This document shows positions 33,289-41,861 of a stretch of 46,709 bases of DNA, in pieces. The position numbers and the translations under genes are program-made. The notes under the pieces are model-generated. The model was not told the origin of the DNA. It saw nothing but the letters and a program-made list of their open reading frames with translations, and did no database searches. The stretch is from Actinomadura bangladeshensis (GTDB taxonomy: Bacteria > Actinomycetota > Actinomycetes > Streptosporangiales > Streptosporangiaceae): assembly GCF_004348335.1 (NCBI RefSeq), contig NZ_SMJW01000026.1, forward strand, positions 1 through 46,709. The letters are read 5' to 3'. Each line of letters begins with the position of its first letter. Positions within the stretch are counted from its first letter, which is position 1.

Positions 33289-34710
33289 ATGAACAGCAAC
33301 CCGATGTACATGGAGTACGTCGACGACGCCGACCCGCAGCCGGCGCCGCGACGCGGCTGGCGCATCCTCGGCTGGGTGTGCATCGGGCTGTCGGCGGTCA
33401 TGGTGGTCGGCTCCCTCACCGCCTACGGCCTGTACCGCAAGGCGTTCGGGAACATCTCCCACGAGGACGTCAACGCGCAGCTCGGCCCGAACCGGCCGAA
33501 GAAGCTGAACAGCGCGATGAACATCCTGCTGCTCGGGTCCGACACCCGCGCCGGGTCCAACGGCAAGTACGGGCGCTCGCTGAAGAACGAGCTGCCCCGC
33601 TCGGACACGATGATCCTGCTGCACCTGTCGCCGGGCGGCGGCCAGGCGATGGGGATCAGCTTCCCCCGCGACCTGATGATCCCGATGCCGTCCTGCAAGG
33701 GCCGCAAGGGCGGGACGATCCCGGCGCAGTCCCGCGGCCAGATCAACTCGGCGTTCACCAACGGCGGCGCGGCCTGCGTCATCAAGACGATCGAGAGCAT
33801 CTCCAATATCCGCATCGACCACTTCATGCAGGTCGACTTCACCGGCTTCAAGACGATCACGAAGGCGGTCGGCGGCGTCCCGGTGTGCCTGCCGAAGTCG
33901 GTGAACGACCCGAAGTCCGGGCTCAAGCTGAGCAAGGGCACGCACAAGATCTCGGGTGAGACGGCGCTGGCGTACGTACGCGTCCGGCACGGCCTCGGCG
34001 ACGGCTCCGACACCGACCGGATCAAGCGGCAGCAGAAGTTCATGGGCGCCCTCGCCAACAAGGCGATGAGCGCGGGGGTCCTCAGCAACCCCAAGAAGAT
34101 GTACTCGCTGATGAACGCGGTCACCAAGTCGCTCACCACCGACAAGGAGCTGACGCCGCAGGTCATGATGGACATCGCCCAGGAGATGCAGGGCATGACC
34201 TCGGGCAAGCTGCGGTTCGTCACCGTCCCGTCCGGGCCCGACCCGGCCGACATCAACCGGGTGGCGCTCACCGACGCCGCGCAGCCGTTCTTCGCCGCCG
34301 TCCGCAACGACAAGACCATCCCGAAGGAGCCGAAGGCCGGCGAGGTGAAGATCCCGCCGAGCCAGGTGCGGGTGCGGGTCTACAACGGCAGCGGCGTGGA
34401 CGGCCAGGCCGGGCGGGTCGCCGACGACCTCGAGTCGCAGGGCTTCCAGGTGACGGTCGGCGGAAACGCGCCTGCGCCAACCGCGGCCACCAAGGTGCTG
34501 TACGGCACCGGCGCCGACCAGCAGGCCCAGACACTCGCCGACCTGATCCCGAGCAAGCCGCAGCCGGCCGTGCGCGGGAAGGGCGCCACGCCCGGCGTCG
34601 TCGACCTGGTCGTCGGCAAGGACTGGACCGTGTTGAAGAGCGCCGGCGCCGGCATCCCCAAGCAGCAGGGCGAGATCCGCGCCAGCGACAACATCTGCAA
34701 GGGGATCTGA
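33289..34710 (+). CDS. LytR-CpsA-Psr (LCP) wall-polymer ligase with LytR_C domain
   Basis: A 473-aa protein with a short cytosolic N-terminus, one transmembrane helix (about residues 23-46), an LCP domain (about 77-250) and a C-terminal LytR_C domain (about 358-455). LCP landmarks are NILLLGSDTR, RSDTMILLHL, SFPRDLMIPM and YVRVRHGLGDGSDTDRI, including the Arg and Asp residues that bind the polyprenyl pyrophosphate. LytR_C begins RVRVYNGSG. LCP enzymes transfer lipid-linked teichoic acid or polysaccharide onto peptidoglycan outside the membrane. ATG 33289 has GGAG five bases upstream. Position before the acyltransferase and TagF genes fits attachment of their product. Confidence 0.9.
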   Translation: MNSNPMYMEYVDDADPQPAPRRGWRILGWVCIGLSAVMVVGSLTAYGLYRKAFGNISHEDVNAQLGPNRPKKLNSAMNILLLGSDTRAGSNGKYGRSLKNELPRSDTMILLHLSPGGGQAMGISFPRDLMIPMPSCKGRKGGTIPAQSRGQINSAFTNGGAACVIKTIESISNIRIDHFMQVDFTGFKTITKAVGGVPVCLPKSVNDPKSGLKLSKGTHKISGETALAYVRVRHGLGDGSDTDRIKRQQKFMGALANKAMSAGVLSNPKKMYSLMNAVTKSLTTDKELTPQVMMDIAQEMQGMTSGKLRFVTVPSGPDPADINRVALTDAAQPFFAAVRNDKTIPKEPKAGEVKIPPSQVRVRVYNGSGVDGQAGRVADDLESQGFQVTVGGNAPAPTAATKVLYGTGADQQAQTLADLIPSKPQPAVRGKGATPGVVDLVVGKDWTVLKSAGAGIPKQQGEIRASDNICKGI

Positions 34711-34976
34711 CCCCGGGAAGCATGCTCCGGGCCGGTTCGTCCGGTCGATGAGCCGGGTGCTGGAGCCGACGATGGCGCGGGCGTTCACGCCGCTGCGGCG
34801 GCCGGGGGGCGCGCCCGCCCGGCCCCTGTCCTGCTGATCGGGCCCGCCTGAGCGAGTCCGCGCCTTCCCGGTCGGGGCCAGTCTTCCGGATCTGGGCACG
34901 GACGCGGGCGATCGCCGCTAGAGTCCACCATGCACTCTACGTGATCGCTTGCGCACTGAAAGTGGTTATACCAGAC

Positions 34977-36101
34977 ATGCCGGACATCCTGTCTTCCGCG
35001 CGCCCGTCCGCGACCGCCACCGTCCCGGTGCTTGCGGCCGCCCGGCCGGCGGGCGCGGCGGATGCGCGGGCGGACGGACGGGACGCCTACTTCGACAACG
35101 TCAAGTTCTTTCTGATCCTGCTGGTGGTGGTCGGGCACTTCTGGGAGGTGTTCCGCGGCGACAGCCACGCGGTGGACGCGGCCTACACGCTCGTCTACGG
35201 ATTCCACATGCCGGTGTTCGTGTTCGTCTGCGGCCACTTCTCCCGCGGCTTCATGAACCACACGAAGAAATTCCGGGTGGTTTTCCCGACGTTGGTCGTC
35301 CCTTATGTCATCTTCGATGTGCTTTACCGGCTGCAGCTCGTCTTCGTCCGGGGAAATGAGTTCCGGTTGCCGGAGCTTTTCCGTCCGCAGTTCCTGATGT
35401 GGTTCCTCGTCGCGCTGGTGCTCTGGCGGCTGAGCGCCCCGCTGTGGGCGCATCTGCGGCACCCGGTCGCGGTGTCGGTGGCGCTGTGCCTGGTCGCCGG
35501 CAGCTGGAGCTTCGCCGCCGACCCGACGCTGTGCCGGGCCGCCGGGCTGCTGCCGTTCTTCGTGCTCGGCCTGACGGTCCCGCGCGATCGCGTCGAGCGG
35601 CTGCGCGACCTGCGCCGGGCGCGCTGGGCCGGGGCCGCCGTGCTGCTCGCCGCGCTGCCGGCCGCCTACGTCTGGCAGCTCGGCACCGTCGTCCCGCCGG
35701 TCGAGCGCGGTGTCCTGCTGTGGAACCGCGGCTACGAGCACCTGGACTTCAGCGCGGAGGAGGGCATGGCCTACCGCCTCCTCGCGCTCGGGATCGCCGC
35801 CGTCCTCGGCGCCGCGTTCCTCGCCGCCGTGCCGCGCGGACGCGCCTGGTACACCGCGCTCGGCACCCGGACGATGTACGTCTACCTGCTGCACGGCCTC
35901 GTGGTGAAGGGGCTCGACTACGGCGGCGCCCTCGACGCCCCCTTCCTGCGGACGCCGGCCGGGCTGACACTGGTGACGGCCGGCGCGCTCGCGCTCGGCG
36001 TCCTGCTCGCCACCGTCCCCGTCCAGCGCCTCGCGCACCGGGCCGTCGAGCCCGAGAGCCGATGGCTGCTTAAACCGTTGCACAGCGGAAAAAAGATCTG
36101 A
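34977..36101 (+). CDS. Acyltransferase_3-family membrane protein
   Basis: A 374-aa integral membrane protein with about ten helices. The N-terminal block AYFDNVKFFLILLVVVGHFW holds the conserved His of the family (usually R/K-x10-H), and a typical GFHMPVFVFVCGHFS follows. Members O-acylate (mostly O-acetylate) extracellular polysaccharides and wall polymers. ATG 34977 is chosen; GTG 34941 is an alternative. The 266-bp gap before it has a GC-rich possible hairpin after the LCP stop and nothing else I can support. It is followed 52 bases later by the first GT2-TagF gene, so it probably decorates the polymer made by those enzymes. Confidence 0.82.
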   Translation: MPDILSSARPSATATVPVLAAARPAGAADARADGRDAYFDNVKFFLILLVVVGHFWEVFRGDSHAVDAAYTLVYGFHMPVFVFVCGHFSRGFMNHTKKFRVVFPTLVVPYVIFDVLYRLQLVFVRGNEFRLPELFRPQFLMWFLVALVLWRLSAPLWAHLRHPVAVSVALCLVAGSWSFAADPTLCRAAGLLPFFVLGLTVPRDRVERLRDLRRARWAGAAVLLAALPAAYVWQLGTVVPPVERGVLLWNRGYEHLDFSAEEGMAYRLLALGIAAVLGAAFLAAVPRGRAWYTALGTRTMYVYLLHGLVVKGLDYGGALDAPFLRTPAGLTLVTAGALALGVLLATVPVQRLAHRAVEPESRWLLKPLHSGKKI

Positions 36102-36153
36102 ACAGGGTCCGCGGAAACGGTCCGGATTCACCGAGAAGCTGATTGGCCAACGT

Positions 36154-38379
36154 GTGAGTACTTCTGATCGCGACATTTCCCTGAGCATCGTCGTGCCCGT
36201 GCACAAAGTGCAGGGGTACATCCGGCAGTGCCTGGACTCGATCCTCGACCCGGACCTGCCGAACCTGGAGGTCATCGCGGTCGACGACGCCTCGCCGGAC
36301 GGCTGCGGCGAGATCCTCGACGAGTTCGCCGCGCACGACCCGCGCGTCCGGGTGCGCCACCTCGCCGAGAACGTCGGGCTGGGCCACGCCCGCAACATCG
36401 GCCTCGACATGGCGACCGGCGACTACGTCTGGTTCTTCGACAGCGACGACTACGCGACCGAGGGCGCGGTCCGGGCCGTCCTCGACCGGCTCGCCGAGAC
36501 CCGCCCGGACGTGCTGCTGTTCGACTACGCGCGGGCCTACTGGAACGGCAGGGTCAAGCGCAGCATCATCAACCACCTGTTCCGCGAGCCGCCCGCTCCG
36601 GACGTGTTCTCCCTCGCCGAGCGGCAGAGCGTCCTGGAGATGATGATGACGGCGTGGAACCGGGCGATCCGCCGCGAGTTCCTGCTCGACCTCGGGCTCC
36701 GGTTCAGCGGCGGCTACTACGAGGACGTCAACGTCACCTACCCGATCCTGATGGCGGCCGAGCGGATCAGCCTGCTCGACCGGGTCTGCTACATCTACCG
36801 GCAGCGCCGCCGCGGCGCGATCACCAGGACCACCGGCGCCAAGCACTTCGACGCGTTCGCCCAGTACGACCGCATCTTCGAGTTCATGGACCTGATGGGG
36901 GCGAAGGCCGACCGGTTCCGCCCGCTGATGTTCGACCGGACGATCTGGCACCTGCTCGTCATCATCGAGCGCGGCGACCGCGTCCACGAGTCGGACAACC
37001 CGCGCTTCTTCGCCGAGATGTCGCGGACCTACAACCGGTACGAGCCGATCGGGCACGTCCCGCCCGAGCGCGAGGACCAGCCCTACCTCGCCGAGAAGCA
37101 CCGACTGATCAAGGCGAACGACTACAAGGGGTTCCTGCACGTCCGCGCCGCCGAGGCCAGGAACAAGGCGCGGAAGCGGGGCAGCCGGAAGGCCGCGCGG
37201 GTCGGGAGGCGCGGCGTGCTCCTGTCGAAGGAGCTCGCCAAGGACCGCTACTACCAGATGCAGCGGCGCCTCGCGATCGACGAGAACCTCGCCGTCTTCG
37301 CCGCCTACTGGTACCGCGGGTACGCCTGCAACCCGGCCGCCATCTACGAGAAGGTCAGGGAGCTGGCCCCGCACATCGAGCCGGTGTGGGTGGTCAAGCC
37401 GGCCGCGCGCAAGACCATGCCGGACGGCGTCGACTACGTCGTCGCGGGCGGCGCCGAGTACTACCGGACGCTGGCCCGCGCCAAGTACTTCGTCAACAAC
37501 GTCAACTTCCCCGACCACTACGTGAAGCGGCCAGGGCAGGTGCACATGATGACGCAGCACGGCACGCCGCTGAAGAAGATGGGCCTCGACCAGATGGAGT
37601 TCCCGGTCGGCGCCGCCGACATGGACTTCACGACCCTCATCGCCCGCTCGGACCGGTGGGACTACCTCCTGTCGTCCAACCCGCTGTCGACGGAGGCGTG
37701 GGAGCGCGGGTTCCCGTGCGACTACGAGATGCTGGAGATCGGCTACCCGCGCAACGACCGCCTCGTGCGCGCCACCGAGAACGAGCGGGCCCGGCTGCGC
37801 GCCGAGCTCGGCGTCCCCGGCGGCGCGACCGCGATCCTGTACGCGCCGACCCACCGCGACTACCAGCGCCGCTACAGCCCGATGTTCGACATCGGGCGGG
37901 TGATGGAGCGGCTCGGCGACGACCACGTCCTGCTGCTGCGCGCGCACTACTACTACAAGATCAGGAACATCGCGGCGGACCTCGGCCGGCCGGCGGGCCG
38001 GGTCATCGACGTGTCCCGGCACCGGTCCGTCGAGGACCTCATGATCGCCTCGGACGCGCTGCTCACCGACTACTCGTCCGTGATGTTCGACTACGCCAAC
38101 CTCGACCGGCCGATCGTCGTCTACGCCAACGACTGGGAGACCTACCGGCTCACCCGCGGCGTCAACTTCGACCTGCTGGAGACCGCGCCGGGCGTCGTCG
38201 CGACGACCGAGGAGGAGCTGGTCGACGCGTTCGCGTCCCGGGCGCCGTGGGGCGACGCGGCCGCGAAGAGCCTCGCGATCTTCCGGAGCCGCTTCTGCCC
38301 GTGGGACGACGGGGAGGCTGCCGAGCGCGCCGTCCGCCGCATGTTCCTCGGCGAGAAGATCCCGAATCCGCCGCGGTGA
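36154..38379 (+). CDS. Bifunctional GT2 / CDP-glycerol glycerophosphotransferase (TagF-like) polymerase
   Basis: A 741-aa fusion. The N-terminal GT-A domain (residues 1 to about 250) has LSIVVPVHKVQGYI, VIAVDDASPDG and FFDSDDYA (DxD-like metal site). A basic linker (about 330-355) precedes a TagF-type GT-B domain (about 360-735) with MTQHGTPLKKMG, the GYPRNDRL segment, ILYAPTHRDYQ and DYSSVMFDYANLDRPI. TagF/TarF enzymes polymerise glycerol or ribitol phosphate from CDP-polyol onto lipid-linked primers at the inner membrane face. The fused GT2 may add sugar in alternation. Start GTG 36154, ribosome site weak. Followed by the second GT2-TagF gene after 71 bases (a GTG overlapping the stop is also possible). 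Confidence 0.88.
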   Translation: MSTSDRDISLSIVVPVHKVQGYIRQCLDSILDPDLPNLEVIAVDDASPDGCGEILDEFAAHDPRVRVRHLAENVGLGHARNIGLDMATGDYVWFFDSDDYATEGAVRAVLDRLAETRPDVLLFDYARAYWNGRVKRSIINHLFREPPAPDVFSLAERQSVLEMMMTAWNRAIRREFLLDLGLRFSGGYYEDVNVTYPILMAAERISLLDRVCYIYRQRRRGAITRTTGAKHFDAFAQYDRIFEFMDLMGAKADRFRPLMFDRTIWHLLVIIERGDRVHESDNPRFFAEMSRTYNRYEPIGHVPPEREDQPYLAEKHRLIKANDYKGFLHVRAAEARNKARKRGSRKAARVGRRGVLLSKELAKDRYYQMQRRLAIDENLAVFAAYWYRGYACNPAAIYEKVRELAPHIEPVWVVKPAARKTMPDGVDYVVAGGAEYYRTLARAKYFVNNVNFPDHYVKRPGQVHMMTQHGTPLKKMGLDQMEFPVGAADMDFTTLIARSDRWDYLLSSNPLSTEAWERGFPCDYEMLEIGYPRNDRLVRATENERARLRAELGVPGGATAILYAPTHRDYQRRYSPMFDIGRVMERLGDDHVLLLRAHYYYKIRNIAADLGRPAGRVIDVSRHRSVEDLMIASDALLTDYSSVMFDYANLDRPIVVYANDWETYRLTRGVNFDLLETAPGVVATTEEELVDAFASRAPWGDAAAKSLAIFRSRFCPWDDGEAAERAVRRMFLGEKIPNPPR

Positions 38380-38450
38380 ACCGCCGTCCCGTCCGACCCG
38401 GCCCGGCGGCGCCGCCGGGCCGTCCTGAACCGATCGAAGGAGTGGGCCGC

Positions 38451-41400
38451 TTGTCCTCCGGCGGGATCAGCGTCATCGTGCTCGCGCACGGGGCCGGGGA
38501 GTCGCTCGGCGGCACCCTCGCCTCGCTCGCGGCGCAAACGCACACCGGGCTCGACGTGCTGGTGGTCGACGACGGCGCCGGCGCCGCCGCCGGGGCCACC
38601 GTGCCCGACGACCGGTTCCGGATCGTCCGGCGGGGCGCGCTCGGCCGGGGCGCGGCCCGCGAGGCCGGGGTCGCGGAGAGCCGCGGCGAGTTCCTGCTGT
38701 TCGTCGACGGCGGCGACGAGCTCCCGCCGGACGCCGCCGCGACCCTGCTGGCGGCGCTGGAGCGGTCCGGTTCGGACATCGCGCTCGGCCGCGAGGCCGC
38801 CCGCAAGTGGAACGGCCAGGTATCGCAGTGGAAGGCGGGCCCGGCGGTCGCCGCGCCCGCGACCGGCACCGACGTCCGGCGCACCCCGGAGCTCGTCGGC
38901 GACCGCCGCGTGTCGGGGAAGCTGTTCCGCCGCTCGTTCTGGACGGCGGGCAAGCTGGAGTTCCCCGATCTCGGCTGGTACGACGACCTGCCGGTGGCGG
39001 TCCGGGCGCTGCACCTGGCGGAGGGCGTCGACGTGCTGCCCGACATCGTCCTGCACCGCCGCGGGCCCGGGTTCGCGACGACGACGGAGGCGCAGGAGAT
39101 CGCCGACGGGTTCGGCGCCGTCACCCTCGCCACGAACTGGCTCGGCGAGCACGGCCGCACCGACGCGAAGCGGCACCTGCAGTTCCTCGCCGTGACCGGC
39201 GAGCTGCAGGTGTTCCTGGACGCGCTGCCCGACGTGCCCGCCGAGGAGCGCGACCAGGTCGTCGCGCAGGCCGCCGCGTACGCCGCCGAGGTGCCCGCGA
39301 AGGTGCTCGCGGCCGCGCCCGCGCTGACCCGGCTGAAATGGCATCTCGCCGCGGCCGGGCACACGAGGGAGCTGGTGAAGGTCGTCCGGTACGAGCGCGG
39401 GAAGGTGTCGCCGGCGATCGTCCGCGACCCGCTGCGGCGCTACGTCGTGTACCCGTACTGGAAGGACGCCAAGGTCGGCGTCCCGCGCGAGGTCTACCGG
39501 GCGCGCGGCGAGGTCCGGCTGCGCGGCCGGGTGCACGCGGTGAGCTGGTCGGGCGGCACGCTGATGATCAGCGGCGAGGCGTACATCAACTCGGTCAGCA
39601 TGCGGCGCCGCTGGACGTCGGTGAAGGCGATGACGCTGCGGTCCGCCGGGCGGAAGATCGTCGCGCGGGCCAGGCAGACGCCCGCGCCGGGGCAGAAGTC
39701 GGGTTGGTCCGGGTTCGAGGCCGCCTTCGACACCGGGCGGCTCCGCCGCCACGGGCGATGGGTCGAGGGCGACTGGACGGTCGACGCGTCCGTGCTCAAC
39801 GCGGGCGTGTTCCGGCGGGGGCCGCTGCGGGGCGGCGGGTCGGGCAGCGGCGCTCATCCCCCGTACCGGTATGTCGCCGATGATGTGCGGATCGTCCCCC
39901 GGGTCGAGGACGGCCGGTTCGTCATCACGGTCGAGAAGGTCGTCAGGCGGGCGGCGGCGCTGCGCTGGGAGGGCGACGCGCTCATCATCGAGGGCACCGG
40001 CGAGGCCCCTGACGAGCTGGTCCTGTCCCTCGGCGACGACCGCGTCACCGTGCCCGTTACGGCGGCGGGCGACGGGTTCGCGGCCCGCGTCGAGCCGGTG
40101 GCCCTGGAAGGGCCGCCCATGCCGCCGGACCAGAGCGACGACACCCGCGACTGGGCGGTGTCGGCCGGCGGGCGGCGGCTGGTGCTCGCCGAAGGCGTCG
40201 GCGACGTCGACCGGATGTTCGGCGCGCTGGAGGTCGTCGCCGGGCGGGGCCCGAGCGGCTACCTGCGGATCCGGCGGTCCACGGTCCGGCTGTCGGTGGA
40301 CGACTGCACGTGGCGTCCGGACGGGTCGCTGTCGGTGACCGCGACGCATCCCGTCCACGGCGGCGGGCAGCTGGTGCTGCGCAGCCGAGGGCGCCGCAAG
40401 GAGCACGCGTTCGACCTCGTCGCCGACCCGTCGTCCGGCGTGCTGCGCGCCGAGGTCCCGGTCGCGGCGGTGCCCGGTGTCGCCGGCGTGCTGCCGCTGC
40501 GTCCGGGCCGCTGGGACGTGCTGTTCCGCCCGCCGGGCGAGCGGGCGCTGGCCGTGGGCCTGTCGGCGCACGCGCAGCAGGCGCTGCCGGAGCCGCGGGA
40601 GGTCGCGCGGCGCGGCTACGCGCTGGAGGCCCGCGACGGGCGCCTCGCCGTGTCGGTGACCGGCGACGTCACGCCGGAGGAGAAGAGCGCCGGGGCGAAA
40701 TACCGGGAGGAGGCCCGCCGCCGCGTCGACCGGGACGGGCTGCGCGACGCCGTGCTGTTCTCGTGCTTCAGCGGGCGGCAGTACTCCGACAGCCCGAAGG
40801 CGATCCAGCAGGAGCTGCTGCGCCGCGGGTCGGACCTGGAGCAGCTGTGGGTCGTCAACGACGCGCAGGTGGAGCTGCCGAGCGGGTTGCGGGCGGTACG
40901 GCTGAACGGCAGGGAGTGGAACGAGGCGCTCGCCACGTCCCGCTACATCGTGACGAACCACCGGCTCGGGGACGCGTTCCGGCGCCATCCCGACCAGGTC
41001 GTCCTGCAGACGTGGCACGGCACGCCGCTGAAGAAGATCGGCAGCGACATCAAGGAGGTCCACTTCGCGTACGCGCCCGGGATGAAGAAGGCACTGCACG
41101 CGAAGACGGGCGGCGGGCCGGTCCTGCCGGAGTGGAGCCATCTGCTGTCGCCGAACCCGTTCAGCACGGAGATCTTCCGGCGAGCGTTCGCGTTCAAGGG
41201 CGAGATGCTCGAAGTGGGGTATCCGCGCAACGACCTGATGCACAGCCCGGAGGCCGGCGCCGTCGCCGAGCAGGTCAGGGCGCGGCTCGGCATCCCGGAG
41301 GGCAAGCGGGTGGTGCTGTACGCCCCGACGTGGCGCGACGACCAGTACTACAGCCGGGGCCGCTACAAGTTCGACATGCGGCTCGACGTGGAGCGGGCGC

Positions 41401-41861
41401 GGGCCGCGCTGGGCGACGACCATGTCCTGCTCATCCGGCTGCACACGAACGTTGTGGACGGGGTCGAGGAGGACGGGCACGGGTTCGTCCGGGACGTGTC
41501 CCAGTACCCCGACATCACCGAGCTGTACCTGGTCTCGGACGTGCTGATCAGCGACTACTCGTCGGTGATGTTCGACTACGCCAACACGGGGCGTCCCATG
41601 CTGTTCTTCACCTACGACCTGGCCGACTACCGGGACCGGCTCCGCGGCTTCTACTTCGACTTCGAGGCGGAGGCGCCGGGGCCGCTGGTGGAGACGTCCG
41701 ACGATCTGATCGACGCGATCCGGGACGTCGAGGCCGCCTGCGCCGGTCACAAGTCGCGATATGAGGCTTTCGTCGACCGGTTCTGCCCGCTCGACGACGG
41801 CAAGGCCGCATCCCGTGCCGTGGACCGCGTCTTCGACCCGGCCGGTTCCGGGCGCTCGTGA
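38451..41861 (+). CDS. Large GT2 / beta-module / TagF-like polymerase
   Basis: A 1,136-aa protein. The N-terminal GT2 domain (ISVIVLAHGAGESL, VVDDGAG, LLFVDGGDELPP) is followed by a central part of about 400 residues with three similar beta-rich modules near 360, 504 and 620 (WSGGTLMISGEAYI, WEGDALIIEGTGEA, WRPDGSLSVTATHP). The C-terminal TagF-like domain (about 750-1130) has QTWHGTPLKKIG, GYPRNDLM, LYAPTWRDDQYY and DYSSVMFDYANTGRPM. TTG 38451 has GAAGGAG upstream and gives a natural N-terminus; GTG 38376 overlaps the previous stop and is an alternative. It likely elongates or terminates the polymer begun by the shorter paralogue. Its stop overlaps the start of a truncated third GT2 gene. Confidence 0.86.
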   Translation: MSSGGISVIVLAHGAGESLGGTLASLAAQTHTGLDVLVVDDGAGAAAGATVPDDRFRIVRRGALGRGAAREAGVAESRGEFLLFVDGGDELPPDAAATLLAALERSGSDIALGREAARKWNGQVSQWKAGPAVAAPATGTDVRRTPELVGDRRVSGKLFRRSFWTAGKLEFPDLGWYDDLPVAVRALHLAEGVDVLPDIVLHRRGPGFATTTEAQEIADGFGAVTLATNWLGEHGRTDAKRHLQFLAVTGELQVFLDALPDVPAEERDQVVAQAAAYAAEVPAKVLAAAPALTRLKWHLAAAGHTRELVKVVRYERGKVSPAIVRDPLRRYVVYPYWKDAKVGVPREVYRARGEVRLRGRVHAVSWSGGTLMISGEAYINSVSMRRRWTSVKAMTLRSAGRKIVARARQTPAPGQKSGWSGFEAAFDTGRLRRHGRWVEGDWTVDASVLNAGVFRRGPLRGGGSGSGAHPPYRYVADDVRIVPRVEDGRFVITVEKVVRRAAALRWEGDALIIEGTGEAPDELVLSLGDDRVTVPVTAAGDGFAARVEPVALEGPPMPPDQSDDTRDWAVSAGGRRLVLAEGVGDVDRMFGALEVVAGRGPSGYLRIRRSTVRLSVDDCTWRPDGSLSVTATHPVHGGGQLVLRSRGRRKEHAFDLVADPSSGVLRAEVPVAAVPGVAGVLPLRPGRWDVLFRPPGERALAVGLSAHAQQALPEPREVARRGYALEARDGRLAVSVTGDVTPEEKSAGAKYREEARRRVDRDGLRDAVLFSCFSGRQYSDSPKAIQQELLRRGSDLEQLWVVNDAQVELPSGLRAVRLNGREWNEALATSRYIVTNHRLGDAFRRHPDQVVLQTWHGTPLKKIGSDIKEVHFAYAPGMKKALHAKTGGGPVLPEWSHLLSPNPFSTEIFRRAFAFKGEMLEVGYPRNDLMHSPEAGAVAEQVRARLGIPEGKRVVLYAPTWRDDQYYSRGRYKFDMRLDVERARAALGDDHVLLIRLHTNVVDGVEEDGHGFVRDVSQYPDITELYLVSDVLISDYSSVMFDYANTGRPMLFFTYDLADYRDRLRGFYFDFEAEAPGPLVETSDDLIDAIRDVEAACAGHKSRYEAFVDRFCPLDDGKAASRAVDRVFDPAGSGRS

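Noticed and set aside
34711..34976. A small open frame (ATG at about 34748, some 30 codons) in the gap after the LCP gene
   Set aside because: Arg/Pro-rich, no ribosome site, no recognisable family; likely chance in GC-rich spacer.
38142..41750. A 1,200-codon minus-strand open frame opposite the second GT2-TagF gene
   Set aside because: No motifs, Arg/Pro/Ala-rich composition, and the opposite strand has clear catalytic motifs throughout.
36228..41861. A plus-strand frame of about 1,877 codons across both TagF-like genes
   Set aside because: The first part is a shifted reading of the 741-aa gene. True coding in this frame starts at about 38451, where a good ribosome site and a GT2 N-terminus appear.
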